The notes under the pieces: model-generated
What the model saw: only the letters and a program-made list of their open reading frames with translations
Database searches by the model: none
Told to the model about the DNA's origin: nothing
Shown here: one piece after another, positions 51,305-59,632 of the stretch
Layout of the letters: every line of letters begins with the position of its first letter
Numbering within the stretch: position 1 is the stretch's first letter
Position numbers and translations under genes: made by a program
Assembly (NCBI RefSeq): GCF_013393345.1
Contig: NZ_QJRF01000070.1
Location: 237,577 to 301,576, forward strand
Direction: 5' to 3'
Length of the DNA: 64,000 nt
Source of the DNA: Pseudomonas taiwanensis
GTDB lineage: Bacteria > Pseudomonadota > Gammaproteobacteria > Pseudomonadales > Pseudomonadaceae

Positions 51305-52021
51305 ATGCCCAAGTTCACTCGCCTCGCCGCCGCCCTCGCCCTTTGCGCCGCCAGCCTCGGCAGCCTCTCGGCCCAGGCCGCTGACGAAGTGCACTACAAC
51401 CAGGTGGCCGTGCGCGCCGAGGTCAGCCAGGAAGTGGCCCATGACCTGATGCACGTCACCCTCTACAGCGAGTCGCAGAACACCGACCCCGCCAAGCTCG
51501 CCGACGAGATCACCCGCTCCCTCAATGCCGCCGTTGAAAAGGCCCGCAAGACCAAGGGCGTAACCGTCAGCCTGGGCAGCCGCAACAGCTACCCGGTGTA
51601 CGACGAGAAGGGCCAGAAGATCACCGCCTGGCGCGAGCGCGCGGAGCTTCGCCTGGAGAGCGCCGATTTCGCCACGCTGTCCCAACTCAGCGCCGACATG
51701 TTGGGTGACCTGAAGATGGCGGGGATGAACTTCAGCATCGCCGAGAAGACCCGCAAGACCCACGAAGACGAGCTGATCAAGCAGGCCGTGGACGCCTTCA
51801 AGGCCCGCGCCCAGCTGGCCACCAACGCCCTCGGTGGCAAAGGCTACAAGCTGGTGAACCTGAACCTGAACAGCGCCGGCTTCCAACCGCCGCAACCGAT
51901 CATGATGCGCGCCATGGCTGCCAAGGGTTACGCCGACGGCGCCGCCGCCCCCGAGATCGAAGCCGGCACCAGCCGCGTCAGCGTCAGCGCTGACGGCACC
52001 ATCGAAGTGCAAATGCCCTGA
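51305..52021 (+). CDS. SIMPL-domain (DUF541) periplasmic protein
   Basis: 238 residues from ATG 51305 (MPKFTRLAAAL; AAGGAG upstream), with a signal peptide ending LSAQAADE. The whole mature chain is a SIMPL domain (VAVRAEVSQEVAHDLMHVTL; DLKMAGMNFSIAEKTR; VSVSADGTIEVQMP at the end). Function is unknown; relatives are linked to oxidative stress or to kinase-signalling adapters. Followed by a strong hairpin terminator. Confidence 0.9.
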   Translation: MPKFTRLAAALALCAASLGSLSAQAADEVHYNQVAVRAEVSQEVAHDLMHVTLYSESQNTDPAKLADEITRSLNAAVEKARKTKGVTVSLGSRNSYPVYDEKGQKITAWRERAELRLESADFATLSQLSADMLGDLKMAGMNFSIAEKTRKTHEDELIKQAVDAFKARAQLATNALGGKGYKLVNLNLNSAGFQPPQPIMMRAMAAKGYADGAAAPEIEAGTSRVSVSADGTIEVQMP

Positions 52022-52030
52022 TCCGGCATC

Positions 52031-52063
52031 GGGCGCCGCCGTTTTCCGGGGCGGCGCCCTTTC
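52031..52063 (+). terminator. Terminator after the SIMPL-domain gene
   Basis: GGGCGCCGCC / GTTTTCCGG / GGCGGCGCCC, a perfect 10-bp stem, followed by TTTCCTCT. Confidence 0.8.
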
Positions 52064-52234
52064 CTCTCCCGCGGCCTGGATTTGCAGAATTGCGACAAGG
52101 CCTTACAGCTTTATTCCGCCGACTACACTCTTTCCCGTCCAGCTATTGCGTCGGGCATATGCCCTGCATAGCTTCTCGCAAGGCCCCCACAAAGGGCCCC
52201 TCACGATGACAAACAGAATAAATATGAGGTCAAC

Positions 52235-53836
52235 ATGCGTAAAAACGCCGTCATCCAGGCACTTGTCGCGGCTGGGCTGATCGCCAGCGCACCTTTCGCC
52301 AGCGCTGCAAGCAACCTGGTGTTCTGCTCCGAAGGCAGCCCCGCCGGTTTCGATCCGGGCCAATACACCACCGGCACCGATTTCGACGCCGCCGCTGAAA
52401 CCGTCTTCAACCGCCTGACCCAGTTCGAGCGTGGCGGCACCGCGGTAATCCCCGGGCTAGCCGAGAAGTGGGACGTATCCCCCGACGGCCTCAACTACAC
52501 CTTCCACCTGCGCAAGGGCGTGAAGTTCCACACCACCGACTACTTCAAGCCGACCCGCGACTTCAACGCCGACGACGTGCTCTTCACCTTCCAGCGCATG
52601 CTCGACAAGGACCATCCGTTCCGCAAGGCGTACCCCACCGAATTCCCCTACTTCACCGACATGGGCATGGACGCCAACATCGCCAAGGTGGAGAAGGTCG
52701 ACGACAGCACCGTCAAGTTCACCCTCAATGGCGTGGATGCCGCCTTCATCCAGAACCTGGCCATGAGCTTCGCGTCCATCCAGTCCGCCGAATACGCCGA
52801 CCAGCTGCTCAAGGCTGGCAAGGCCGCCGACATCAACCAGAAGCCCATCGGCACCGGCCCCTTCGTCTTCAGCCGCTACCAGAAAGACGCGCAAATTCGC
52901 TTCAAGGGCAACAAGGATTACTGGGTGCCTGGCGACGTGAAGATCGACAACCTGATCTTCGCCATCAACACCGACGCTTCGGTGCGCATGCAGAAGCTCA
53001 AGGCCGGCGAATGCCAGGTCACCCTCTTCCCACGTCCGGCCGACCTGGACGCGCTGAAGAAGGACGCCAACCTGAACATGCCGTCGCAGCCGGGCTTCAA
53101 CCTCGGCTACATCGCCTACAACGTCACCCACAAGCCGTTCGACAAGCTTGAAGTGCGCCAGGCGCTGGACATGGCGGTGAACAAGAAAGCAATCATCGAT
53201 GCCGTTTACCAGGGCGCCGGTCAGCTCGCCGTGAACGGCATGCCGCCGACCCAGTGGTCCTACGACGAGTCCATCAAGGACGCCGGCTACAACCCGGACA
53301 AGGCCAAGGAACTGCTGAAAGCCGCCGGCGTTGCCGAAGGCACCGAGATCACCCTGTGGGCCATGCCGGTTCAGCGTCCGTACAACCCCAATGCCAAGCT
53401 GATGGCCGAAATGCTCCAGTCCGACTGGGCCAAGGTGGGCATCAAGGCCAAGATCGTCACCTACGAATGGGGCGAGTACATCAAGCGCGCCAAGGGCGGC
53501 GAGCACGACGCCATGCTGATCGGCTGGAGCGGCGACAACGGTGACCCGGACAATTGGCTGGGCACCCTCTACGGCTGCGACGCCGTCGACGGCAACAACT
53601 TCTCCAAATGGTGCGATGCCAGCTACGACAAGCTGGTGAAAGCCGCCAAGGCCACCAGCGACGTCGCGAAACGCACCGAGATGTACAAACAGGCCCAGCA
53701 CATCCTGAAAGACAACGTGCCGATCACCCCGATCGCCCACTCCACTGTCTATCAACCGATGCGCAAGAACGTGCAGGACTTCAAGATCAGCCCGTTCGCG
53801 CTCAACTCCTTCTATGGCGTGAGCGTCGGCAAGTAA
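52235..53836 (+). CDS. dppA: Dipeptide ABC transporter substrate-binding protein (DppA-like, first copy)
   Basis: 533 residues, signal peptide ending FASAASN, then the SBP_bac_5 (OppA/DppA) fold with LVFCSEGSPAGFDPGQY and EWGEYIKRAKGGEHDAMLIG. Periplasmic binding of di- or tripeptides for the DppBCDF importer encoded 6 kb downstream. It is very similar to the copy at 57828, at the DNA level almost identical over 53146-53272. The 213-base leader contains a GGGCATATGCCC palindrome (52153-52164) and no TTAAG operator. Good local ribosome-binding site region (TATGAGGTCAAC). Own terminator follows. Confidence 0.94.
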   Translation: MRKNAVIQALVAAGLIASAPFASAASNLVFCSEGSPAGFDPGQYTTGTDFDAAAETVFNRLTQFERGGTAVIPGLAEKWDVSPDGLNYTFHLRKGVKFHTTDYFKPTRDFNADDVLFTFQRMLDKDHPFRKAYPTEFPYFTDMGMDANIAKVEKVDDSTVKFTLNGVDAAFIQNLAMSFASIQSAEYADQLLKAGKAADINQKPIGTGPFVFSRYQKDAQIRFKGNKDYWVPGDVKIDNLIFAINTDASVRMQKLKAGECQVTLFPRPADLDALKKDANLNMPSQPGFNLGYIAYNVTHKPFDKLEVRQALDMAVNKKAIIDAVYQGAGQLAVNGMPPTQWSYDESIKDAGYNPDKAKELLKAAGVAEGTEITLWAMPVQRPYNPNAKLMAEMLQSDWAKVGIKAKIVTYEWGEYIKRAKGGEHDAMLIGWSGDNGDPDNWLGTLYGCDAVDGNNFSKWCDASYDKLVKAAKATSDVAKRTEMYKQAQHILKDNVPITPIAHSTVYQPMRKNVQDFKISPFALNSFYGVSVGK

Positions 53837-53842
53837 GCCGGC

Positions 53843-53871
53843 AAACGGGGCCTTCGGGCCCCGTTTTCTTT
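53843..53871 (+). terminator. Terminator after the first dppA copy
   Basis: ACGGGGCC / TTCG / GGCCCCGT, 8-bp stem with a UUCG tetraloop, then TTTCTTT. Confidence 0.92.
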
Positions 53872-53891
53872 ACAGTCCATAAGGAAGCCCG

Positions 53892-55478
53892 ATGCGTCGA
53901 AGCCTGCTGTCCCTCGCTCTCTGCCTTCCCCTCCATGCAATGGCCAGCCAATCCCTGGTGGTCTGCACCGAAGCCAGCCCCGAAGGCTTCGACATCATCC
54001 AGTACACCGCGGCCACCACGGCCGACGCCTCGGCCGAAACCGTTTTCGACCGCCTGGTGCAGTTCGCTCCCGGCACCACCCGGCTGCAACCGGGCCTGGC
54101 GGAAAGCTGGACCATCAGCCCCGACGGCCTCACCTACGAATTCGAGTTACGCAAGGGCGTCACCTTCCACAGCACGCCCTGGTTCACCCCCAGCCGCGAC
54201 TTCAATGCCGACGATGTGCTCTGGAGCTTCCAGCGCCAGCTGGACGCCGCTCATCCCTGGCACAAGCTGTCCCCGCGTGGGTTTCCCTATGCCGAATCCA
54301 TGGCCTTCGCTCAATTGATCGAGCGGATCGAGAAACTCGGCGAGCACCGCGTCCGCTTTACCCTGAAGCACCCTGAGGCGCCCTTCCTCGCCGACCTCGC
54401 CATGGGCTTCACCTCCATCTACTCGGCCGAGTACGCCGACCAGTTGCTCAAGGCCGGCAAGGCGGACCAGCTCAACCGCGAACCGGTGGGCACCGGCCCC
54501 TTCGTCTTCGAGCGCTACCGCAAGGACGCGCAGATCCGCTTCCACGCCAACCCGACCTACTGGGCGGGCAAGCCGGCTGTGGACAAGCTGCTGTTCGCCA
54601 TCACCCCCGATCCCAACGTGCGCGTACAACAGCTCAAGGCCGGCGCCTGCCAGATCGCCGTGTATCCGCGCCCCACCGACATCGCCGCCCTGCGCCAGGA
54701 ACCTGAGCTGCAGGTTCTTGAGCTGGACTCCTTGCTCACCGCCTACGTCGGCATCAACACCCGCCATCCACCCTTGGATGACGTTCGCGTGCGCCAGGCC
54801 ATCAACCTCGCCTTCGACACCCGCGCCTATCTGCGGGCGCAGTTCGGCGAAGGCAACGCCAGCCTCTCAGTCGCGCCCTACCCGGCCACCCTGTTGGGCT
54901 TCAACGACAAGATCGCGCCCTGGCCCCATGATCCAGAGAAGGCTCGCCAGCTACTGGCCGAAGCCGGCCACAAGGACGGTTTCAAACTGGCCATCTGGAC
55001 CCGCCCGGGTGGCGGCCCGACCAACCCCAACCCAGGCATTGGTGCGCAGATGCTCCAGGCCGACCTGGCCGCCATCGGCATCAAGGCAGAGATTCGCGTC
55101 TTTGAATGGGGCGAACTGATCAAGCGCGCCAAGAATGGTGAACACGATCTGGTGTTCATGGGCTGGGCCGGCGACAACGGCGACCCGGACAACTTCCTTA
55201 CCCCGAACTTGTCCTGTGCCGCCGCGAAATCCGGCGAGAACCAGGCCGGCTGGTGCAACCAGGACTTCGACCGCCTGATCCGCGAAGCCCGCGCCATCAC
55301 CGACCCGGCCCGCCGCGCCGAACTCTATCGCCAGGCCCTGGCGATCTTCCACGAACAGGCGCCGTGGATTCCCCTCGCGCATCCCAAGCAATTTGCCGCC
55401 GTGCGCAAAGGGGTGGAGGGATTCCAGCTGAACCCGATGGGCTCGAACAATTTCGCGAAGGTGAAACTGGCGAAGTAG
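53892..55478 (+). CDS. Dipeptide-type ABC transporter substrate-binding protein (second copy)
   Basis: 528 residues, signal peptide ending LHAMAS, same SBP_bac_5 fold as its neighbours but clearly more divergent (LVVCTEASPEGFDIIQY in place of the CSEGSPAGFDPGQY form). Probably a different peptide specificity for the shared DppBCDF permease, as reported for the DppA1-A5 set in P. aeruginosa. AAGGAAG ribosome-binding site. It has no dedicated permease of its own. Confidence 0.93.
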   Translation: MRRSLLSLALCLPLHAMASQSLVVCTEASPEGFDIIQYTAATTADASAETVFDRLVQFAPGTTRLQPGLAESWTISPDGLTYEFELRKGVTFHSTPWFTPSRDFNADDVLWSFQRQLDAAHPWHKLSPRGFPYAESMAFAQLIERIEKLGEHRVRFTLKHPEAPFLADLAMGFTSIYSAEYADQLLKAGKADQLNREPVGTGPFVFERYRKDAQIRFHANPTYWAGKPAVDKLLFAITPDPNVRVQQLKAGACQIAVYPRPTDIAALRQEPELQVLELDSLLTAYVGINTRHPPLDDVRVRQAINLAFDTRAYLRAQFGEGNASLSVAPYPATLLGFNDKIAPWPHDPEKARQLLAEAGHKDGFKLAIWTRPGGGPTNPNPGIGAQMLQADLAAIGIKAEIRVFEWGELIKRAKNGEHDLVFMGWAGDNGDPDNFLTPNLSCAAAKSGENQAGWCNQDFDRLIREARAITDPARRAELYRQALAIFHEQAPWIPLAHPKQFAAVRKGVEGFQLNPMGSNNFAKVKLAK

Positions 55479-55492
55479 GTTGGCGAGACGCC

Positions 55493-55536
55493 TGTGGGGG
55501 CGAATTCATTCGCTAAGCAGACCGCAGGTCTGCCCT
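55493..55536 (+). repeat. Palindromic repeat family A, half copy
   Basis: Left arm TGTGGGGGCGAATTCATTCG then CTAAGCAGACC; the right arm found in the copies at 49001 and 51066 is missing. It follows the second binding-protein gene. Confidence 0.75.
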
Positions 55537-55562
55537 TTGGAGTCCGAGCGGGCCTAGACCGC

Positions 55563-55594
55563 CCTCACCCCAACCCTCTCCCAGAGGGAGAGGG
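55563..55594. repeat. CCCTCTCCC/GGGAGAGGG hairpin repeat
   Basis: CCCTCTCCC (55574-55582), AGA, GGGAGAGGG (55586-55594), a perfect 9-bp stem preceded by CCTCACCCCAA. A widespread proteobacterial intergenic repeat; between two convergent genes it may also act as a weak terminator. Confidence 0.7.
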
Positions 55595-55623
55595 AGCTGT
55601 CCGTGCAGGCCCAGGGCTGCTAG

Positions 55624-56841
55624 CTACGCCTCCACCCCAAACGGATCGTCGATGGAATGGCTCGGCTGGGTAAACCAACGCGGCCCGGACGCCGTCATGT
55701 AGAAGTGATCCTCCAAGCGAATGCCGAACTCGCCCGGCACGCAGATCATCGGCTCGTTGGAGAAGCACATGCCCTCGGCCAGCCGCGTCTCGTCGCCACG
55801 CACCAGGTAGGGCCCTTCGTGGATGTCCATGCCGATGCCATGACCGGTGCGGTGCGGCAGGCCCGGCAGTTGGTAGTCCGGTCCCAGGCCGCCAGCTTCC
55901 AGGCAACGGCGCGCGGCGGCGTCGACCGAGCCGCAGGGTTCGCCAGGACGAGCGGCATCGAAGGCGGCCTGCTGCGCGGCCTTCTCCAGATTCCAGAGCG
56001 CACGCTGGCGTTCGCTCGGCACGCCGAACACATAGCTGCGGGTGATATCCGACTGGTAGCCGTGGAGCTGGCAACCGGTGTCGATCAGCACCATGTCGCC
56101 GTCCTTGAGTACCTGCGCATGCTTCACGCCGTGCGGGAACGCGCTGGCCTCACCGAACAGCACGATGCAGAAGGTCGACCCCGGCGCGCCCACCTTGCGG
56201 TGCGCCTGCTGGATGAACTCGGCCACCTCCGTGGTGCTGATACCCTCGCGCAGGATGCTGGCGGCGGCCTTGTGCACTTCCAGGGTCATGTCCTTGGCAC
56301 GCTGCATCAGCGCCAGTTCGGTAGCCGACTTGTGGAAGCGGCACGGGTTGATAACGCAGGCCGCATCGACGAAATCGAAGTCCGAGCCGAGACGACGGAT
56401 GCCGTCGTACATGAAGAAGGCCAGCGACGGGCACAGGCCCACCTTGGCATCGGCGGCGATGCCCATGCCGGCCAGCATCTCCAGCAACAGGCGATAGGGG
56501 CTTTCGTGTTCCTGCCAGGTGTGGATAACTCCGTCCACCTCGCGGAAATCGCGGATGGTGCCTTCCTCGAACGCGGGGGCGATGTAGGCCAGCTGGCCAT
56601 TGGCAGGAAGCACGGCACCGACCATGCGTTCGCTCGGGCTCCACTTCACCCCGGTGAAGTAGCGCAGGTTGCTGCCGGCGTTCAGGTAGATGGCCGCGAT
56701 GCCCTGGTTACGCATCAGGCCCTGGGCCTTGGCGATGCGCGCGTGGTACTCGTCCAGGCCGATGGGGCCCATGCCCGCAACCATGTTCGACAGTTCGGCC
56801 AGCGCCTGTTCCGGAGTCTTGCCACCTACACCCACTGTCAT
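55624..56841 (-). CDS. mdpA: M24 metallopeptidase MdpA (dipeptidase type)
   Basis: 405 residues, pita-bread fold. The five metal ligands are visible: Asp254 (VLIDTG), Asp265 (SDITRSY), His334 (TGHGIGMDIHEG), Glu363 (SNEPMI) and Glu377 (LEDHFYM), with a creatinase-like N-terminal domain. In P. aeruginosa mdpA is next to psdR and needed for dipeptide use; the enzyme splits imported peptides in the cytoplasm. Divergent from psdR, with a strong promoter that carries the candidate operator. Confidence 0.93.
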   Translation of the reverse strand: MTVGVGGKTPEQALAELSNMVAGMGPIGLDEYHARIAKAQGLMRNQGIAAIYLNAGSNLRYFTGVKWSPSERMVGAVLPANGQLAYIAPAFEEGTIRDFREVDGVIHTWQEHESPYRLLLEMLAGMGIAADAKVGLCPSLAFFMYDGIRRLGSDFDFVDAACVINPCRFHKSATELALMQRAKDMTLEVHKAAASILREGISTTEVAEFIQQAHRKVGAPGSTFCIVLFGEASAFPHGVKHAQVLKDGDMVLIDTGCQLHGYQSDITRSYVFGVPSERQRALWNLEKAAQQAAFDAARPGEPCGSVDAAARRCLEAGGLGPDYQLPGLPHRTGHGIGMDIHEGPYLVRGDETRLAEGMCFSNEPMICVPGEFGIRLEDHFYMTASGPRWFTQPSHSIDDPFGVEA

Positions 56842-56873
56842 TTCTTTCTCCCGAGTCGAGTTGCAGTGCGCCG

Positions 56874-56902
56874 AATTTAAGTTCCACTTAAATAGCCGTC
56901 AA
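56874..56902 (-). promoter_or_regulatory. mdpA promoter overlapping a perfect TTAAG palindrome (candidate PsdR operator)
   Basis: Minus strand: -35 TTGACG (56902-56897), a 17-base spacer and -10 TAAATT (56879-56874). The perfect 19-bp palindrome ATTTAAGT-TCC-ACTTAAAT (56875-56893) covers the -10 and most of the spacer, the place expected for a repressor. A further half-site ACTTAAT lies at 56920-56926. PsdR is known to repress mdpA; that this is its site is inference. Confidence 0.65.
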
Positions 56903-56968
56903 TGCTATTTTTCAGTCACACTTAATTTTCAATAAAGCGACAAGCCTTTTCTACAATGCGCCGCCCGT

Positions 56969-56974
56969 TATACT
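56969..56974 (+). promoter_or_regulatory. -10 element of psdR
   Basis: TATACT, 27 bases before the psdR ATG; -35 (TTTTCT at 16 bases) is weak. Confidence 0.4.
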
Positions 56975-57001
56975 GGCGCCCTTCAAACAAGAGCCACACC
57001 A

Positions 57002-57565
57002 ATGACCGTAGAACAGATCGGCGAACGGTTGCGCCGCTATCGCCGCGCCGCCAACAAGACGCTGAACCAAGTCGCCGCCGAGTCGGGTCTCACGGCCAGC
57101 TTCCTGTCCCAGGCGGAGCGCAACCTCACCGGCGTGTCGATCTCTTCCCTGGCGAACATCGCCAAATCCCTGGGTATTCCGCTCAACGCCCTGTTCGACC
57201 AGCCTCTCCAGCACCAGCCCGACTCCCACCAGGGCCAGCGCGTGCGCTACACCATCGGCGGCCAGCCGCTGGCCTACGAGCGCCTGTCCAGCAACTTTCC
57301 CGGCAACCTGATCAACGCGGTGAAGATGAGCATGCCGGTGGGCTACCAGTCCGAACTCATTTCCCATGAAGGCGCCGAGTTCGCGTATGTGCTGGCCGGG
57401 CAGATCGTCTACACCATCGAAGGCCGCAACTATCCCCTAGGGCCGGGAGACTCGGTGCATTTCGACGCAGCCAAACCGCACTTTCTCGCTAATTCCGGCG
57501 AAGAAGTGGCCGAGGTGCTGACCGTCACCACCATGGGTCTTTTCGACGACCACGCCACCCCCTGA
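57002..57565 (+). CDS. psdR: Transcriptional repressor PsdR (XRE HTH plus cupin)
   Basis: 187 residues: N-terminal XRE helix-turn-helix (LNQVAAESGLTASFLSQAE, about residues 20-40) and a C-terminal cupin (SHEGAEFAYVLAGQIVYTIE, YPLGPGDSVHFDAAKPH). In P. aeruginosa PsdR represses the adjacent mdpA and dipeptide-uptake genes, and psdR mutations arise in populations grown on protein. It lies between the mdpA and dppA3 promoters, each of which carries a TTAAG palindrome. Weak ribosome-binding site, suiting a regulator. Confidence 0.93.
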   Translation: MTVEQIGERLRRYRRAANKTLNQVAAESGLTASFLSQAERNLTGVSISSLANIAKSLGIPLNALFDQPLQHQPDSHQGQRVRYTIGGQPLAYERLSSNFPGNLINAVKMSMPVGYQSELISHEGAEFAYVLAGQIVYTIEGRNYPLGPGDSVHFDAAKPHFLANSGEEVAEVLTVTTMGLFDDHATP

Positions 57566-57596
57566 CCGGTCGGTTTTCGGAAGTAAGCGCCACTGA

Positions 57597-57632
57597 ATTT
57601 AAGTTGACCTTAATTTCAGCATCACTTAAGTT
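57597..57632 (+). promoter_or_regulatory. dppA3 promoter with degenerate TTAAG palindromes (candidate PsdR operator)
   Basis: -35 TTGACC (57604-57609), 17-base spacer, -10 TAAGTT (57627-57632). ATTTAAGT-TGA-CCTTAATT (57597-57615; six of eight arm positions pair) covers the -35 and the half-site ACTTAAG (57624-57630) overlaps the -10. Same half-site sequence as at the mdpA promoter. It leaves a leader of roughly 190 bases before the gene at 57828. Confidence 0.6.
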
Positions 57633-57827
57633 CGGCCTCGGCCGGCGGAGGCGCAAGTACTCCTTCTTCCTTCGCCGCCATCGCCCGCCCGGGAACACCG
57701 ATCTACGGCCCCGGCTCGCGAATGACGGGCAACCTGCGGCCCACGAAGTCGCAGGGTCAGGTGCAAAAGACACCGCAGGCTTCAACACCTGATATGCCGC
57801 CCTCAGAAAAACAACAACGAGGTTCGC

Positions 57828-59429
57828 ATGCGTCAGAAAACCGCGCTCAAGTCCATGATTGCCGCTGGTCTCATCCTCGGCTCAGGCTTCACCCACGCCG
57901 CCAGCAACCTGGTCTTCTGCTCCGAGGGCAGCCCCGCCGGCTTCGACCCGGGCCAGTACACCACCGGCACCGACTTCGACGCAGCCTCGGAAACAATCTT
58001 CAACCGCCTTGCCCAGTTCCAGCGTGGCAGCACCAAGGTCGAGCCGACCCTGGCCAGCAACTGGGACATCAGCGAAGACGGCAAACGCTACGTGTTCCAC
58101 CTGCGCCCGGGCGTGAAGTTCCACACCACCGACTACTTCAAGCCGACTCGCGAGTTCAACGCCGACGACGTGGTGTTCACCTTCCAGCGCATGCTGGACA
58201 AGAACCACCCCTTCCGTAAGGCGTACCCCACCGAATTCCCCTACTTCACCGACATGGGCCTGGACAAGAACATCGCCAAGGTGGAGATGGTCGACGACAT
58301 GACCGTGGCCTTCACCCTGAACGAGGTGGATGCCGCCTTCATCCAGAACCTGGCGATGAACTTCGCCGCGATCCAGTCCGCCGAATACGCCGACCAGTTG
58401 CTCAAGGCCGGCAAGGCCGCCGACATCAACCAGAAGCCCATCGGCACCGGTCCCTTCGTGCTCAAGCGCTACCAGAAGGACGCGCAGATCCGCTTCACCG
58501 GCAACAAGGACTACTGGAAGCCCGAAGACGTGAAGATCGACAACCTGATCTTCGCCATCAACACCGACGCCTCGGTGCGTACCCAGAAGCTCAAGGCCGG
58601 TGAATGCCAGGTCACCCTCAACCCGCGCCCCGCCGATATCGAGGCCCTGAAGAAGGACCCGAACCTGCTGGTGCCGAGCGAGCCGGGCTTCAACCTCGGC
58701 TACATCGCCTACAACGTCACCCGCGCCCCCTTCGACAAGCTCGAAGTGCGCCAGGCGCTGGACATGGCGGTGAACAAGAAAGCCATCATCGACGCCGTCT
58801 ACCAGGGCGCCGGTCAGCTCGCCGTGAACGGCATGCCGCCGACCCAGTGGTCCTACGACGAGACCATCAAGGATCGCGACTTCAACCCGGAAAAGGCCAA
58901 GGAACTGCTGAAAGCCGCCGGCGTGAAGGAAGGCACCGAAATCACCCTCTGGGCCATGCCGGTTCAGCGTCCGTACAACCCGAACGCCAAACTGATGGCC
59001 GAAATGCTCCAGGCCGACTGGGCCAAGGTGGGCATCAAGGCCCGCATCGTCAGCTACGAATGGGGCGAATACATCAAGCGCGCCCACGCCGGCGAGCACG
59101 ACGCCATGCTGATCGGCTGGACCGGCGACAACGGTGACCCGGACAACTGGCTCGGCACCCTCTACGGCTGCGACTCGGTGGACGGCAACAACTTCTCCAA
59201 ATGGTGCGACACCGGCTACGACAAGCTGGTGAAAGCCGCCAAGGCCACCGCCGACGTGGAGAAACGCACCGAGCTGTACAAACAGGCCCAGCACGTCCTG
59301 CAACAACAGGTACCGATCACCCCCATCGCGCACTCCACGGTCTATCAACCGATGCGCGCCAGCGTGAAGGACTTCCTGATCAGCCCCTTCGGACGCAACA
59401 GTTTCTATGGCGTCTCCAACGGACGCTGA
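57828..59429 (+). CDS. dppA3: Dipeptide ABC transporter substrate-binding protein (third copy, with permease)
   Basis: 533 residues, same length as and nearly the same sequence as the copy at 52235 (CSEGSPAGFDPGQYTTGTDF shared; many identical 20-50-base DNA blocks). Signal peptide ends FTHAASN. This copy leads the dppBCDF genes and has the PsdR-type promoter. A GAAA-tetraloop hairpin follows the stop, which commonly sets higher binding-protein than permease levels. The gene symbol follows P. aeruginosa usage and is by position. Confidence 0.92.
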   Translation: MRQKTALKSMIAAGLILGSGFTHAASNLVFCSEGSPAGFDPGQYTTGTDFDAASETIFNRLAQFQRGSTKVEPTLASNWDISEDGKRYVFHLRPGVKFHTTDYFKPTREFNADDVVFTFQRMLDKNHPFRKAYPTEFPYFTDMGLDKNIAKVEMVDDMTVAFTLNEVDAAFIQNLAMNFAAIQSAEYADQLLKAGKAADINQKPIGTGPFVLKRYQKDAQIRFTGNKDYWKPEDVKIDNLIFAINTDASVRTQKLKAGECQVTLNPRPADIEALKKDPNLLVPSEPGFNLGYIAYNVTRAPFDKLEVRQALDMAVNKKAIIDAVYQGAGQLAVNGMPPTQWSYDETIKDRDFNPEKAKELLKAAGVKEGTEITLWAMPVQRPYNPNAKLMAEMLQADWAKVGIKARIVSYEWGEYIKRAHAGEHDAMLIGWTGDNGDPDNWLGTLYGCDSVDGNNFSKWCDTGYDKLVKAAKATADVEKRTELYKQAQHVLQQQVPITPIAHSTVYQPMRASVKDFLISPFGRNSFYGVSNGR

Positions 59430-59436
59430 GTGATCG

Positions 59437-59460
59437 AGGCCGGGAAACCGGCCTTCTTCG
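59437..59460 (+). terminator. Partial terminator / mRNA-stabilising hairpin after dppA3
   Basis: AGGCCGG / GAAA / CCGGCCT, 7-bp stem with a GNRA loop and only a short pyrimidine tail (TCTTCG). The 203-base gap before dppB also holds the 18-bp palindrome TGGTCAGC-AC-GCTGACCA (59584-59601). Confidence 0.6.
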
Positions 59461-59583
59461 CATCCTTCGAGCCGGCACCAGACCGGCCGAGGCGTTTCTT
59501 CACCTGCCACAAGAAAAAGCAAGGCACCGTCTCCCGAGCCTTCGGACCGGCGCCTTTACCTATGCGGCCTAAACTGCAGGGAA

Positions 59584-59601
59584 TGGTCAGCACGCTGACC
59601 A
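59584..59601 (+). other. Perfect 18-bp palindrome upstream of dppB
   Basis: TGGTCAGC-AC-GCTGACCA, 31 bases before the dppB start. It could be an RNA hairpin or a protein site; it does not resemble the TTAAG operator. Confidence 0.5.
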
Positions 59602-59632
59602 GCATTACAAAGATGAGGAGTGATTCGCCCAA

